NCBI GenBank assembly: GCA_964496875.1
Contig: CAZCBH010000007.1
Span: 51,113 to 115,112 of the forward strand
Length of the DNA: 64,000 nucleotides
DNA from: RI-106 sp964496875
GTDB lineage: Bacteria > Cyanobacteriota > Vampirovibrionia > Obscuribacterales > Obscuribacteraceae
Reading direction: 5' to 3'
Below, piece after piece: positions 42,695 to 51,664 of this stretch. Position numbers and translations under genes: made by a program. Below the pieces are notes generated by a model. That model was not told where the DNA came from. It saw only the letters and a program-made list of their open reading frames with translations, and did no database searches. Position 1 is the first letter of the stretch, and each line of letters begins with the position of its first letter.

Positions 42695-44368
42695 TTAATT
42701 CTCGGTCTCGTTGGCTTTATTCGGATCGAAGACCGGCAGATTCTCGTGGGTGCGTTTCTGGATGTCGGTGACTATGTCGAGGGCCTGATCAAAGGTGTCG
42801 ACGAAGTTCTCGGCGCCGATTACTTCTACCGTACGGACCCCTTCCAGGATCTTCATTATATGTTTCTGCACCCCGACGAAAATCACTCTGGCCCCGCCCA
42901 TCTTGCATTTTTCCACCGCTTGCTCCAGGGAGAGGGCCCCGGTCTGATCTATGAAAGGAACATTGTAGAAGCGCAGGATCAGATATTTGATGGTGGGAAG
43001 TTTCTCGACGGCGTCGTTGAAATTTTTGACCTCTCCGAAAAATAGAGGTCCATGGAAAGAGTAGATATAGACACCGTCCCTGAACTGACTGGGCAGGTGT
43101 TCTATCTCTTCTTGTATATGGTCGATGGTGTCGAGCATACCGTGATCCGAGCCGGTTCTATCGCTCAAACTCTTGGCGAAGAGTATACAGGCGAGGGCCA
43201 CGCCGACCGCCACCGCCATAATAAGATCGACGAATACGGTCAGGACAAGTACCACGATCATCACTGTCACATCTCCTCTTGGAGTGCGGCGAATGGTGCG
43301 CATGGCGCGTTTGTCGACGATGCTTATGCCGACCGAGAAGAGAATAGCGGCAAGGCAGGCCTGGGGCACCATGGCGGCGTATTTGCCGAGACCCATGAGA
43401 ACCGCTAGAAGGAAGATGCTATGCAGAACTCCCGATAGCTTGGTTCTGCCACCGGCGTTTATATTGACGACGCTGCGCATGGTGGCGCCGGCACTGGGCA
43501 GACCACCGAAGAGTCCGGCTACGATATTGCCTATCCCCTGACCAAACAGCTCTTTGTCGCTGTCATGTTTTGTTCGGGTGATATTGTCCATCACCACCGA
43601 GGTCAGCAAGCTGTCTATGGCGCCTAGAATGGCAAGAGCAGCCGCGCCATGAAGGACAAGGTGCATATCGGTCAGGCTCACAACGGGAAGATGCGGCAGA
43701 GGAAGCCCTTCTGGAATATCACCGATACGGGGCAATTTCAGGTCCAGGAAGATACTGGCGGTAGTGCCCAGTATGAGCGCTATCAAGGAAGTCGGCAGGG
43801 CGACCTTAATCAGTTTGTTCAAGAACGGTATTAGATAAATGGCAGCTAGAGTGATGGCCCCGACGATAACCGCATGAGAATTCATCTGGCTGAAGATCAA
43901 GGGTATGTCTTCGAAGGCCGAGAGTACGTCGCCTCTTGCTTTTAGACCGAAAAAAGGATTGATTTCGACAATGAATATAATTACCCCGATTCCGGTCATG
44001 AAGCCCGATACCACTGGATAAGGGAAGTATTGGATCAATTGACCGGCTTTGAATTTGCCGAGCACTATCTGCAGTATGCCGCCGACAATTACCGACGCAA
44101 ATACGATCTCCGGTTTTCCAGTGTGCTCTGCCACCAGTCCTGCCACCACCACCGACATAGGACCGGTCGGTCCTGTGACCTGTCCTGGTGTGCCTCCGAA
44201 AAGCGCGGCGAAGAAGCCGGCGAGAATGGCGCCATATAGACCGGCTTTGGCGCCCATACCGGTGGCCACACCAAAAGCAAGGGCGATGGGAAGTGCCACG
44301 ATGGCGGCGGTCAGACCGCCGACGAAGTCTCCGCGAATATTGCTGAAATATTTCTGTCTTATACTCAT
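42695..44368 (-). CDS. SulP-family anion transporter with STAS domain
   Basis: A 557-residue protein with about 11-12 membrane segments (FVGGLTAAIVALPIALAFGV, GTPGQVTGPTGPMSVVVAGL; the latter is a SulP signature region) and a C-terminal STAS domain (about 440-550: GVYIYSFHGPLFFGEVKNF, VPFIDQTGALSLEQA). Family members carry sulfate, bicarbonate or other anions, and some from cyanobacteria are sodium-bicarbonate symporters. Which anion is moved here is not clear. It starts 1 bp after the stop of the universal stress gene, so both are translated from one message. Confidence 0.93.
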   Translation of the reverse strand: MSIRQKYFSNIRGDFVGGLTAAIVALPIALAFGVATGMGAKAGLYGAILAGFFAALFGGTPGQVTGPTGPMSVVVAGLVAEHTGKPEIVFASVIVGGILQIVLGKFKAGQLIQYFPYPVVSGFMTGIGVIIFIVEINPFFGLKARGDVLSAFEDIPLIFSQMNSHAVIVGAITLAAIYLIPFLNKLIKVALPTSLIALILGTTASIFLDLKLPRIGDIPEGLPLPHLPVVSLTDMHLVLHGAAALAILGAIDSLLTSVVMDNITRTKHDSDKELFGQGIGNIVAGLFGGLPSAGATMRSVVNINAGGRTKLSGVLHSIFLLAVLMGLGKYAAMVPQACLAAILFSVGISIVDKRAMRTIRRTPRGDVTVMIVVLVLTVFVDLIMAVAVGVALACILFAKSLSDRTGSDHGMLDTIDHIQEEIEHLPSQFRDGVYIYSFHGPLFFGEVKNFNDAVEKLPTIKYLILRFYNVPFIDQTGALSLEQAVEKCKMGGARVIFVGVQKHIMKILEGVRTVEVIGAENFVDTFDQALDIVTDIQKRTHENLPVFDPNKANETEN

Positions 44369-44809
44369 CTACCTGACGACCAGGACGGAGCAGGGGCAGT
44401 CGTGAACTATTTTTTCGGCGGTGGTGCCTAATAAACTGCCCCAGATGCTGGCATGTCCACGGTCCCCTACCACCAGCATGGTGATGCCGTTCTCTTTTAC
44501 ATAGGTGACCAGAGCACCGGCCGGATGACCGACACAGATTGCGAGTTCGGGGTGAACCCCTTCCTCTTCGCACTGGTTTCTGGCTTTTTTCTGAATCTTT
44601 TCAAGCTTATGTTTGGCGGTTTGATCGGCTGCCAAGACTTCGCTTCTTGAGAAAGAGGTATGAATCGTCTCTTGGATGGAGATTATATGAAGCGGCGCTT
44701 TCTTGACCTTGGCAATGGTGATTGCCATGTCGAGCGCTTTCCATGAGAAATCGGAGCCGTCCATGCCGACTGCGATTATTCGTTTTCCTTCGGTTTCCTT
44801 CTCTTCCAT
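44369..44809 (-). CDS. Universal stress protein (UspA-like)
   Basis: A 146-residue USP domain. It begins RIIAVGMDGSDFSWKAL and ends with the ATP-binding loop GDRGHASIWGSLLGTTAEKIV-HDCPCSVLVVR, which fits the G-2x-G-9x-G-(S/T) nucleotide motif, so it probably binds ATP. USP-domain proteins often pair with transporters and adjust their activity, in line with the SulP gene 1 bp downstream. It lies 61 bp after the DUF4239 gene. Confidence 0.9.
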   Translation of the reverse strand: MEEKETEGKRIIAVGMDGSDFSWKALDMAITIAKVKKAPLHIISIQETIHTSFSRSEVLAADQTAKHKLEKIQKKARNQCEEEGVHPELAICVGHPAGALVTYVKENGITMLVVGDRGHASIWGSLLGTTAEKIVHDCPCSVLVVR

Positions 44810-44870
44810 TTGAATATCCTGTTTAGAGTCCTCGTATTTTAACTTATGGTACCTTGATGGCTGCTATAGC

Positions 44871-45719
44871 TCAATTCTTCTGCAGTGCTGCCGGGGCAGT
44901 TTTATGATTGTCCTTGCCGTCATGGGCGTCGCAGTCGTCGGTCTCTTTGCACTTCTCGTGAAACTCCGCAAAGATCCTCTTATCGAGAGTGAATGCGTCC
45001 GGATAGACCGCCACATCGCCTCTGAACGGATAGCCGAATAAGTAGACCAGGAACAAGTTCAGAGAAAGAGTTATGGCGATGAGCCCGGTCATGATTGCCT
45101 GGGCTCTGGTGCTCTCGAGACCGAAGAAATAGGTGAAGATCACGGTGAAGACACCGCCGATAATCAGGAAAAACCACATGGTGGGAGCCACACCGTGCTT
45201 AGCCATGACCAGGCGCGTCCTTCTATTGTCACTGAGATTGGAGAGTTCTTCTAGAAGCCTGTCCTTGACTGCACCCAACCCTTCTGAATCGCACTGAAAT
45301 TTTGTCGCTTCTCGCCACATCTTCCAGGTCAATTCATGGGCTTCATCATGGGCCTGACCGTCTTTCATCGCTTCCCATTCCACATCGGTGACGACGTTGA
45401 CATACTCTTTGCAATGATCTTGCATGCGCTTGGCCATGGCGCTGGGCAAGCCCTCCGAAACCAGATAGATGTTGGCGGCGGCGTTGGCTTCTTGCTCCAC
45501 CGTGATTCGCATCTCTTGCATGTGGGTCATGGCGTCGACAACTACGAAGCCGAGGAGAACGGCATAAAGCGTTCCCACCACCGACAGCATGTCTCCAGAG
45601 ACCTCATGTAAAGATGCCAGTCTTGCCACGCCCACTTTTTTGCGGACATAGAGCATGCCGAGGATGGAAAATAGCGCAGCCAGAGCCGCGATTAAAACTC
45701 CGATCAAGAAGGTTGCCAT
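44871..45719 (-). CDS. DUF4239 (bestrophin-like) membrane protein
   Basis: A 282-residue protein with two N-terminal membrane segments (about 4-24 and 43-63) and two near the C-terminus (about 185-235), flanking a helical domain that is rich in charged residues. MTHMQEMRITVEQEANAAANIY is a family hallmark of DUF4239, annotated as bestrophin-like. Bestrophins are chloride or bicarbonate channels, but DUF4239 itself lacks firm functional data. The position upstream of the USP and SulP genes, all leftward, would suit an anion-related unit. The C-terminus ends with a His/Asp/Lys-rich tail. The gene is divergent from treS. Confidence 0.75.
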   Translation of the reverse strand: MATFLIGVLIAALAALFSILGMLYVRKKVGVARLASLHEVSGDMLSVVGTLYAVLLGFVVVDAMTHMQEMRITVEQEANAAANIYLVSEGLPSAMAKRMQDHCKEYVNVVTDVEWEAMKDGQAHDEAHELTWKMWREATKFQCDSEGLGAVKDRLLEELSNLSDNRRTRLVMAKHGVAPTMWFFLIIGGVFTVIFTYFFGLESTRAQAIMTGLIAITLSLNLFLVYLFGYPFRGDVAVYPDAFTLDKRIFAEFHEKCKETDDCDAHDGKDNHKTAPAALQKN

Positions 45720-45919
45720 TAGCTTCTCTCTTAGTAAATTTATGGCAGTTTATCAACTTTAACCAGGCTTTTTATTAAAGCCGCTTTTCTGAGCGCCATT
45801 CAAGTTATTTTGAAATGGAATACAATTAGCCTATGCCAAGAGCAACTCTCAAGACCGGCACCCGGTGGCAAGGTTGAAACCTATCGGCGTGGTCAAAGGA
45901 TGACAGAGGGAGGGACAAA

Positions 45920-47572
45920 GTGACCGAGGAAGCCATGAATATTCAGGACAGTCTCTGGTACAAAGACGCGATCATCTACCAGATGCATGTGAAGACATTC
46001 TACGATGCCAATGATGATGGCTATGGAGATTTCAGCGGACTGATAGAAAAGCTTGACTATGTCAAGAATCTAGGTGTCGACTGTATCTGGCTTTTACCAT
46101 TCTTTCCCTCGCCTTTAAGAGATGACGGCTTTGACGTAGCCGACTATCAATCGGTAAATCCTCTATACGGCACCATTAATGATGCCGAGCGATTTTTGCA
46201 GGAAGCTAGAAAACGGGATCTCAAAGTAATCACCGAATTCGTCGTCAATCATACTTCCGACCAGCATCCCTGGTTCCAGAGGGCACGGTCGGCTCCTGCC
46301 GGCAGTCCCGAGCGCAATTTCTATGTATGGAGCGATGCGGAGGACCTCTATAAAGACGCCCGCATTATCTTTGTTGACACCGAAACTTCGAACTGGACCT
46401 GGGACCCTGTCGCCAAACAGTATTTCTGGCACCGGTTCTTTTCGCATCAGCCGGATCTCAATTTCGATAATCCCGAGGTATTGAAAGCGGTGCTGGAGGT
46501 CATGCACTTCTGGCTCAAGCGAGGGGTAGACGGATTGAGGTTGGATGCCATCCCCTATCTTGTCGAAAGGGATGGTACCAATTGCGAGAACCTCTCTGAA
46601 ACCCATACGGTAATCAAACAGATTCGCAAGAACCTCGATGACAATTTCAAGAACAAGTTTCTATTGGCCGAGGCCAATCAGTGGCCGGAAGACGTAAGAG
46701 AGTATTTCGGCGATAGTGACGAGTGTCACATGTGCTACCACTTTCCGGTAATGCCCCGGCTCTATCTCGGTCTTCATAAAGAGGACGCCACTCCTATTCT
46801 TGATATTCTCAAAGCCACCCCCGAGATACCATCCGATTGCCAGTGGGCGATGTTCCTGCGCAATCACGATGAGTTGACTCTGGAGATGGTATCGGAAGAG
46901 GAGCGGGCTTATATGTACAACGCCTATGCTCCTGACCCGCGCATGAAAGCCAATGTCGGCATCCGTCGCCGATTGGCGACTCTTCTCGATAACAACATCG
47001 ACAAAATCAAATTGATGAACGGCATGCTTTTTTCCCTACCCGGCACACCGATTGTCTACTACGGTGACGAGATAGGCATGGGCGACAACATCTATCTGAA
47101 CGACAGAGACGGAGTCAGAACCCCGATGCAGTGGAGCGCGGACCGCAATGCCGGATTCTCCCGCGCCAACGCCGAGAAGCTCTACAGTCAGCCAATCATG
47201 AACACCGTATATGGGTACGAGGCGGTCAATGTCGAAGCCCAGGAGCTGGATAAGTCCTCTCTGCTTCACTGGATGCGCCGCATAATAAGCTTGCGAAAGA
47301 AATTCCGGGTCTTCGGAAGAGGTCAGACTCGTTATCTCGAGCCGACTAACAAAAAGGTATTCGCCTTCATTAGAAGCTACGAGAGCCGCTCGGTGCTCTG
47401 TGTCTTCAACCTGGCTTCTTCCGTGCAATCGGTCAGTCTCGATCTTGGCGAGTTCGCCGGACACTCGCCTTCTGACCTTTTCTCGGGCAACCAGCTTCAT
47501 CAGATAGAGGAGAGTCCTTACACCCTCACCATGGCGCCCCATTCTTTCTACTGGCTCTCACTGAGCCATTGA
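45920..47572 (+). CDS. treS: Trehalose synthase (maltose alpha-D-glucosyltransferase)
   Basis: A 550-residue GH13 enzyme that interconverts maltose and trehalose. It begins SLWYKDAIIYQMHVKTFYDA, a TreS hallmark, and shows the GH13 regions: VITEFVVNHTSDQH, GLRLDAIPYL (nucleophile Asp), FLLAEANQWPEDV (acid/base Glu) and FLRNHDELTLEM (transition-state Asp). Length matches single-domain TreS; no maltokinase is fused. It starts at GTG with GGAGGG 6-7 bp upstream. TACAAT (45821-45826) is a possible -10. Glycerophosphodiesterase follows after 22 bp, so the two are probably co-transcribed. Confidence 0.93.
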   Translation: MTEEAMNIQDSLWYKDAIIYQMHVKTFYDANDDGYGDFSGLIEKLDYVKNLGVDCIWLLPFFPSPLRDDGFDVADYQSVNPLYGTINDAERFLQEARKRDLKVITEFVVNHTSDQHPWFQRARSAPAGSPERNFYVWSDAEDLYKDARIIFVDTETSNWTWDPVAKQYFWHRFFSHQPDLNFDNPEVLKAVLEVMHFWLKRGVDGLRLDAIPYLVERDGTNCENLSETHTVIKQIRKNLDDNFKNKFLLAEANQWPEDVREYFGDSDECHMCYHFPVMPRLYLGLHKEDATPILDILKATPEIPSDCQWAMFLRNHDELTLEMVSEEERAYMYNAYAPDPRMKANVGIRRRLATLLDNNIDKIKLMNGMLFSLPGTPIVYYGDEIGMGDNIYLNDRDGVRTPMQWSADRNAGFSRANAEKLYSQPIMNTVYGYEAVNVEAQELDKSSLLHWMRRIISLRKKFRVFGRGQTRYLEPTNKKVFAFIRSYESRSVLCVFNLASSVQSVSLDLGEFAGHSPSDLFSGNQLHQIEESPYTLTMAPHSFYWLSLSH

Positions 47573-47594
47573 CGCCACTATCGGGAGAGTATCG

Positions 47595-48422
47595 ATGACC
47601 GTAAGAGTTTTGCTTTGGATGGCAGCGGCGCTACTTATCAATTTGAATGTGGGCATTGCCCCTGGTGCGGCTTCCGACAGTGCCGGCAAGCCGATGGTGA
47701 TTGCGCACCGGGGCGGCAAGATGTGGGCACCGGAAAATACCATGGCCGCATTCAAAAATAGTCTGGCTGCCAATGTCGACGCCATCGAGCTGGATGTACA
47801 CCGTTGCAAATCCGGCGAGCTGGTGGTCATCCACGATGAGACCATCGATAGAACCACCGATGGAAAGGGCTTTATCAAAGATCTGACTCTCGAGCAACTG
47901 AGAAGCCACAGCGCCGGATTATGGTACGACGAGAAATTCAAAGACGAAAAGATACCGCTATTGAAAGAGGTCCTTGCCCTTATAGACGGCAAAGCGCATC
48001 TTTTTATCGAGGTCAAAAACGCCCCGGTAAAATACGAAAATCTCGAAGATGATATTATCGCTCTGCTTTCGACCTACAAACATAAAGACGCAGTCACCGT
48101 CATATCCTTCGACCATGAGTTCTTGAAGCGCTTTCACGAGAAAGCGCCCGAATATAAAATCGCATTTCTCGATGTGGCGATAGTGTCTGATATAGGCTCC
48201 TACGCCCGCTCGCTGGGGGCTTCTGGCTGGAATCCCGGCTTTGGCGAAATCCGCAAAGATGCGGTGGATCGGGCGCATGAAGAGGGTCTTTCGGTAAATC
48301 CCTGGACGGTCAATGGAGAGAGCGGCTGGAGAGACGCCCTTGCAATGGGAGTGGACGGCATCATCACCGATGACCCTGAAGGGCTTATTCGTTTTATCGG
48401 AATATCGGTCGAAGATAAATGA
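47595..48422 (+). CDS. Exported glycerophosphodiester phosphodiesterase
   Basis: A 275-residue enzyme with a signal peptide (VLLWMAAALLINLNVGIA, cut near GAA/SDS), so it acts in the periplasm. The GDPD domain has HRGGKMWAPENT, AIELDVHRCKSGELVVIHDET (catalytic His and metal-binding Glu/Asp), LFIEVKN and the final WTVNGESG. It splits glycerophosphodiesters from phospholipid breakdown into glycerol-3-phosphate and an alcohol, and is often used to obtain phosphate. GGAGAG lies before the ATG. It is 22 bp after treS and 84 bp before a response regulator. Confidence 0.92.
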   Translation: MTVRVLLWMAAALLINLNVGIAPGAASDSAGKPMVIAHRGGKMWAPENTMAAFKNSLAANVDAIELDVHRCKSGELVVIHDETIDRTTDGKGFIKDLTLEQLRSHSAGLWYDEKFKDEKIPLLKEVLALIDGKAHLFIEVKNAPVKYENLEDDIIALLSTYKHKDAVTVISFDHEFLKRFHEKAPEYKIAFLDVAIVSDIGSYARSLGASGWNPGFGEIRKDAVDRAHEEGLSVNPWTVNGESGWRDALAMGVDGIITDDPEGLIRFIGISVEDK

Positions 48423-48506
48423 GCCTGTAATTGAGGCATATATAGATCAGTTTATTGTAAAGCTATCTACTTCAGCCTTTTGATTTGACCACTCAAGGAC
48501 TTTTTC

Positions 48507-49181
48507 ATGGCCAAGATTCTATTAGTCGAGGACGATAAGAACCTCGCTTATCTCCTCAAGATGCAGCTCGAGCAGAGTAGACACCTGGTTGACGTGGCAG
48601 GCCGCGGGCTTGACGCCCTGGCGCAACTGAGAAGCAATAACTATGAGATAGTCATTCTGGACTGGATGTTGCCCGATGCTTCCGGTATCGATGTTTGCCG
48701 GGAGTATCGCTCGGCGGGCGGTCGTATTCCTATCTTGATGCTCACCGCCAAGGGCACCGTCGAAGATAAGGCGAGCGGGCTCAACGCCGGCGCCGACGAC
48801 TATATGGTCAAGCCTTTTCATCCCACCGAACTGGACGCCAGGGTGAATGCGCTACTTAGAAGACCGCCGTCCTATACAGGACGCAAGCTCCGGGTCCGTG
48901 ACATAGAGCTTGATTCCAGCGCCGGTCTGGTGCTTAAAGAAGGCAAGGAGATTGAGCTTACCGCCAAAGAGTTCAGCCTGCTCGAACTTCTGATGCGTTA
49001 TCCCAATCAGAGTTTCAGCCTTGAGGCTATCTTAGATCGGGTCTGGGACAGTGATTCGTCTGCTTCCATAGATTCTGTCCGCACTCATATGAAGACCCTG
49101 CGCAAGAAACTGGGCGACAGCGAGGAAAACGGCTATATCCGGACCAAACGGGGTCAGGGTTATAGAATCGTCGACAACTGA
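48507..49181 (+). CDS. OmpR/PhoB-family response regulator
   Basis: A 224-residue regulator. The receiver has the acidic pair at 8-9, Asp52 in VILDWMLPDASG and Lys in MVKPFHPTEL. The winged helix (about 128-222) ends IRTKRGQGYRIVDN. It is similar to the regulator at 2388. It sits 17 bp before the PAS kinase at 49199, which is its likely partner. This is the regulator closest to the two 11-bp repeat promoters at 51493 and 54635, which have the geometry bound by this class, so it is the best candidate to bind them (inference). AAGGA lies 8 bp before the ATG. Confidence 0.95.
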   Translation: MAKILLVEDDKNLAYLLKMQLEQSRHLVDVAGRGLDALAQLRSNNYEIVILDWMLPDASGIDVCREYRSAGGRIPILMLTAKGTVEDKASGLNAGADDYMVKPFHPTELDARVNALLRRPPSYTGRKLRVRDIELDSSAGLVLKEGKEIELTAKEFSLLELLMRYPNQSFSLEAILDRVWDSDSSASIDSVRTHMKTLRKKLGDSEENGYIRTKRGQGYRIVDN

Positions 49182-49198
49182 GGTCGATTGGCAGCGCC

Positions 49199-51298
49199 AT
49201 GAAGAACTGGTCCCTCACAACCATGACCACTATCGCCATTGGTGTCACGGTGCTTCTCCTGATCCATATCGGTACTATCTCGCTGCGCCAGTGTTTCAGC
49301 CGTATCCAGGATACCAATCTCTCTCAACAGAGATTGACGGTGCTCATGGCTCTAGACAGCATCAAGTACGACCTCGCTTATGCCATCGCGGGGGAGCAAG
49401 CCTATATCTGGAGCGGTCAGCCGCGCTATTACAAGCAATACAAAAACGGCATCAGAAGGGTGAATAGCCGCATAGAGGAGCTGGAAGTCATTCTTCATGG
49501 CCGCCACCGCATGATCAAAGACGAGATCAAAGAGTACATCCGGGTCAGGACCGAATGCGCCGAAGAGGTGATTCTTCTCAAACAGAAAGAAGGCTCTGCC
49601 GCTGCGGCAAAGCGGGCAGAGGAGCTTGGGGAGGAGATGGTCACCAAGCATATCGAGGTGATGGTGGACGAACTGGGCTCCCAGGCGGAGCTGGAGTTCA
49701 AAGTAAGGGCACGAGAGATGGACCGGGGCAGCATGCAGACCGTTGCCGGCATTACCTTGCTGATGTCGGTGGCTCTGATTATCTTGCTTGTGATTGTGGC
49801 GGTGGTGCACAAATATGTGAACGAGAGACAGCGCGCCGAGCGCTCTTTGCGGATTGCAGAGAAGCGTTTTAGAGCTGTCTTCAACCAGACATTTCAATTC
49901 AGCGGGCTGCTTTCACCAGACGGAGTGGTGCTGGAGGCGAATCAGTCGGCTCTTGATTTTGCCGGTATTTCTCTAGATGACGTCAAAGAGAAGGAATTCT
50001 GGGAAGCGCCCTGGTGGAGTCATTCGGAAGAAGCCCGCACCCGCATAAAAGACGCGGTTAAGAAAGCCGGTCAGGGTGAGATGGTCCGCATGGAAGAGGA
50101 GGTCTCTGGCAAGAGCAGGCAGGCGACGGTGGACTTTTCTGTAAAGCCTATCTTCGATGAAGGCGATAAAGTGGTCTTTCTTATCTCGGAGGCAAGGGAT
50201 ATCACCGAGCGCAAACTGGCGGAGCAGGCGTCGCAAGAGCGTGCCGCCCGGATGCGTGCCATTGTCGAGACCGCCCCCGATGGCATAATTACCATAAACT
50301 CCGACGGCACAATAGAGTCTATAAACTCTGCTTTGACAAGGCTTTTCGGCTATGACTCCGATGAGCTCCTGGGTGAGGACGTCAATTTGATTCTGCCCAA
50401 TCTGCTGGGCGGGGCCGATGGCAAAAGCGGCACCAGCCCCATAAAGACAGGGGAGAGACGGATTTTTGGAGTGGGGCGGGAATTTTACGGGATTCGCAAG
50501 GACGGTGTTGAAATTCCGGTAGAAGTAGCCCTCAGCGTCATTCGCCTGGAGGACAACCAGATCATCACCGGTATAGTTCGGGATGTCACCGAGCGCAAAG
50601 ACGCCGAGCGCAGGGTCAAAGAGTTTTATTCCACGGTCTCTCACGAACTGCGCACGCCGCTCACCGCCATCCGTACCGCTCTAGGGCTGATTCAGGGCAA
50701 GGAGAACAAACCGGTTCTCGATATAGCCTGTGAGGAAGCGGATCGGCTTATTAGGTTAATAAACGACATCCTCGACATCAGAAAAATTGAGGCAGGCAAG
50801 CTCGATTTAGAGCTCAAGAAGCTCTCGCCGGGCTCTATCGTAGAGCGTGCCGTGGGCAGTATTTCAAGCCTGGCCGAGGATAAGGGCATCGAAATCTGTG
50901 TGGATATCAAAGAGAGCGATCTGGTTCTCGCCGATGAAGACCGGATTCAACAGGTATTGAGCAACCTGCTCTCCAATGCCATTAAATGGTCCCCGGCCGA
51001 GGGCAAGGTCTATGTCCGGACTCTAGAAGCCAAAGACCGCTGCCGCTTCGAAATAGAGGACGAAGGACCGGGAGTGCCGGAAGAGGAAGCTCACAAGCTT
51101 TTCGGGCGTTTCGAGCAGGTGTCGGCCCGGGACAATCGCGAAAAGGGCGGCACCGGGCTTGGCCTTGCCATCGCCAAAGCGATAGTAGAGCAACACAACG
51201 GTTTTATAGGCATAGAAGGGTCTGAGAGCGAAAATGGCAATGGAGACTGTAGCAAAGGCTCCATCTTCTGGTTCGAGATCCCGCTATTAAAAGAATAG
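49199..51298 (+). CDS. CHASE3/PAS sensor histidine kinase
   Basis: A 699-residue kinase. Two transmembrane segments (about 10-28 and 181-203) enclose a helical CHASE3-like domain. Two PAS domains follow (about 220-335, ending EARDITERK; about 347-465, IVETAPDGIITINSDGTIES to GIVRDVTERK). The DHp domain has His482 in STVSHELRTPL. The ATPase domain has NLLSNAIKWSP, EDEGPGVPEEE and GGTGLGLAI. The tail is slightly acidic and Gly/Asn-rich. The design suits combined external and internal sensing. It pairs with the regulator 17 bp upstream. Its stop is overlapped by the hairpin at 51297. Confidence 0.95.
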   Translation: MKNWSLTTMTTIAIGVTVLLLIHIGTISLRQCFSRIQDTNLSQQRLTVLMALDSIKYDLAYAIAGEQAYIWSGQPRYYKQYKNGIRRVNSRIEELEVILHGRHRMIKDEIKEYIRVRTECAEEVILLKQKEGSAAAAKRAEELGEEMVTKHIEVMVDELGSQAELEFKVRAREMDRGSMQTVAGITLLMSVALIILLVIVAVVHKYVNERQRAERSLRIAEKRFRAVFNQTFQFSGLLSPDGVVLEANQSALDFAGISLDDVKEKEFWEAPWWSHSEEARTRIKDAVKKAGQGEMVRMEEEVSGKSRQATVDFSVKPIFDEGDKVVFLISEARDITERKLAEQASQERAARMRAIVETAPDGIITINSDGTIESINSALTRLFGYDSDELLGEDVNLILPNLLGGADGKSGTSPIKTGERRIFGVGREFYGIRKDGVEIPVEVALSVIRLEDNQIITGIVRDVTERKDAERRVKEFYSTVSHELRTPLTAIRTALGLIQGKENKPVLDIACEEADRLIRLINDILDIRKIEAGKLDLELKKLSPGSIVERAVGSISSLAEDKGIEICVDIKESDLVLADEDRIQQVLSNLLSNAIKWSPAEGKVYVRTLEAKDRCRFEIEDEGPGVPEEEAHKLFGRFEQVSARDNREKGGTGLGLAIAKAIVEQHNGFIGIEGSESENGNGDCSKGSIFWFEIPLLKE

Positions 51299-51486
51299 AG
51301 CCGCCAGAGGCGGCTCTTGCGATTGCTTAAAAAAATCTCGTTCGCTCTTTGTTGGAACTTTCCTGTCTCTCAGCCGGATCCGCATGTGTGGCCGACGAAG
51401 CTTATCTGTCTGAAATTCAGGTCAATCCCTCCATCGAGTTTCGCGAGAACCAGGGCTTAAGCAATTAGGGTCGCGAATTCACTTGC
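51290..51486 (-). ncRNA. Candidate small RNA driven by an 11-bp-repeat promoter
   Basis: A leftward -10 (TATATT, complement of 51493-51498) would start a transcript near 51486, and a perfect hairpin followed by ATTCTTTT would end it near 51290, giving about 200 nt. The only frame of note is a 33-codon ORF from an ATG near 51387 that reads through the hairpin and lacks a good binding site. A small regulatory RNA is therefore more likely than a peptide. Inference from signals only; expression has not been seen. Confidence 0.35.
51297..51317 (-). terminator. Hairpin terminator shared by kinase gene and leftward transcript
   Basis: AGAGCCGCC (51297-51305) pairs with GGCGGCTCT (51309-51317), a perfect 9-bp stem with a three-base loop. 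Leftward it is followed by ATTCTTTTA, a good U tract. Rightward it is followed by TGCGATTGCTT, a poor one. The right-hand kinase stop TAG overlaps its edge. It can therefore serve both directions, but better leftward. Confidence 0.65.
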
Positions 51487-51492
51487 ACTACC

Positions 51493-51546
51493 AATATAGG
51501 ATTAAACCGTGAAGTGTAAGTGAATTTATCGTGAAGTTTGCGTGAA
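51493..51546 (-). promoter_or_regulatory. PhoB-type promoter with four 11-bp TTCAC repeats
   Basis: On the plus strand GTGAA begins at 51509, 51520, 51531 and 51542, exactly 11 bp apart. On the minus strand these are four TTCAC half-sites, and the last is followed 15 bp from its start by TATATT (complement of 51493-51498). The sequence TCCTATATT is the same as at 54635. Tandem 11-bp half-sites in place of a -35 box are typical of promoters activated by PhoB/OmpR regulators. It points left into a gene-free region. Confidence 0.65.
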
Positions 51547-51593
51547 GTGATTCAATTTCCCAAAATTCATTTCCGGGCTCATTATAAGAGAAT

Positions 51594-51637
51594 CTAAAAG
51601 TGGCCCACGGAAAGAAATTCGGTGACACCACTTTTAG
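51594..51637 (-). terminator. 10-bp inverted repeat at the 3' end of the Tad cluster
   Basis: CTAAAAGTGG (51594-51603) and CCACTTTTAG (51628-51637) are perfect reverse complements around a 24-base loop. It lies 28 bp past the stop of the leftward TadE-like gene. Leftward it is followed by ATTCTCTTATAATGAG, only moderately T-rich. It is probably a terminator or 3' stabilising hairpin for the cluster. Confidence 0.45.
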
Positions 51638-51664
51638 TACCTTCGGAGGAAGAAAGCTATAGTC

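Noticed and set aside
45766..45787. GGCTTT/AAAGCC hairpin followed by GCTTTT as a terminator
   Set aside because: It sits between divergent genes, where no rightward transcript should need to end; the stem is only 6 bp.
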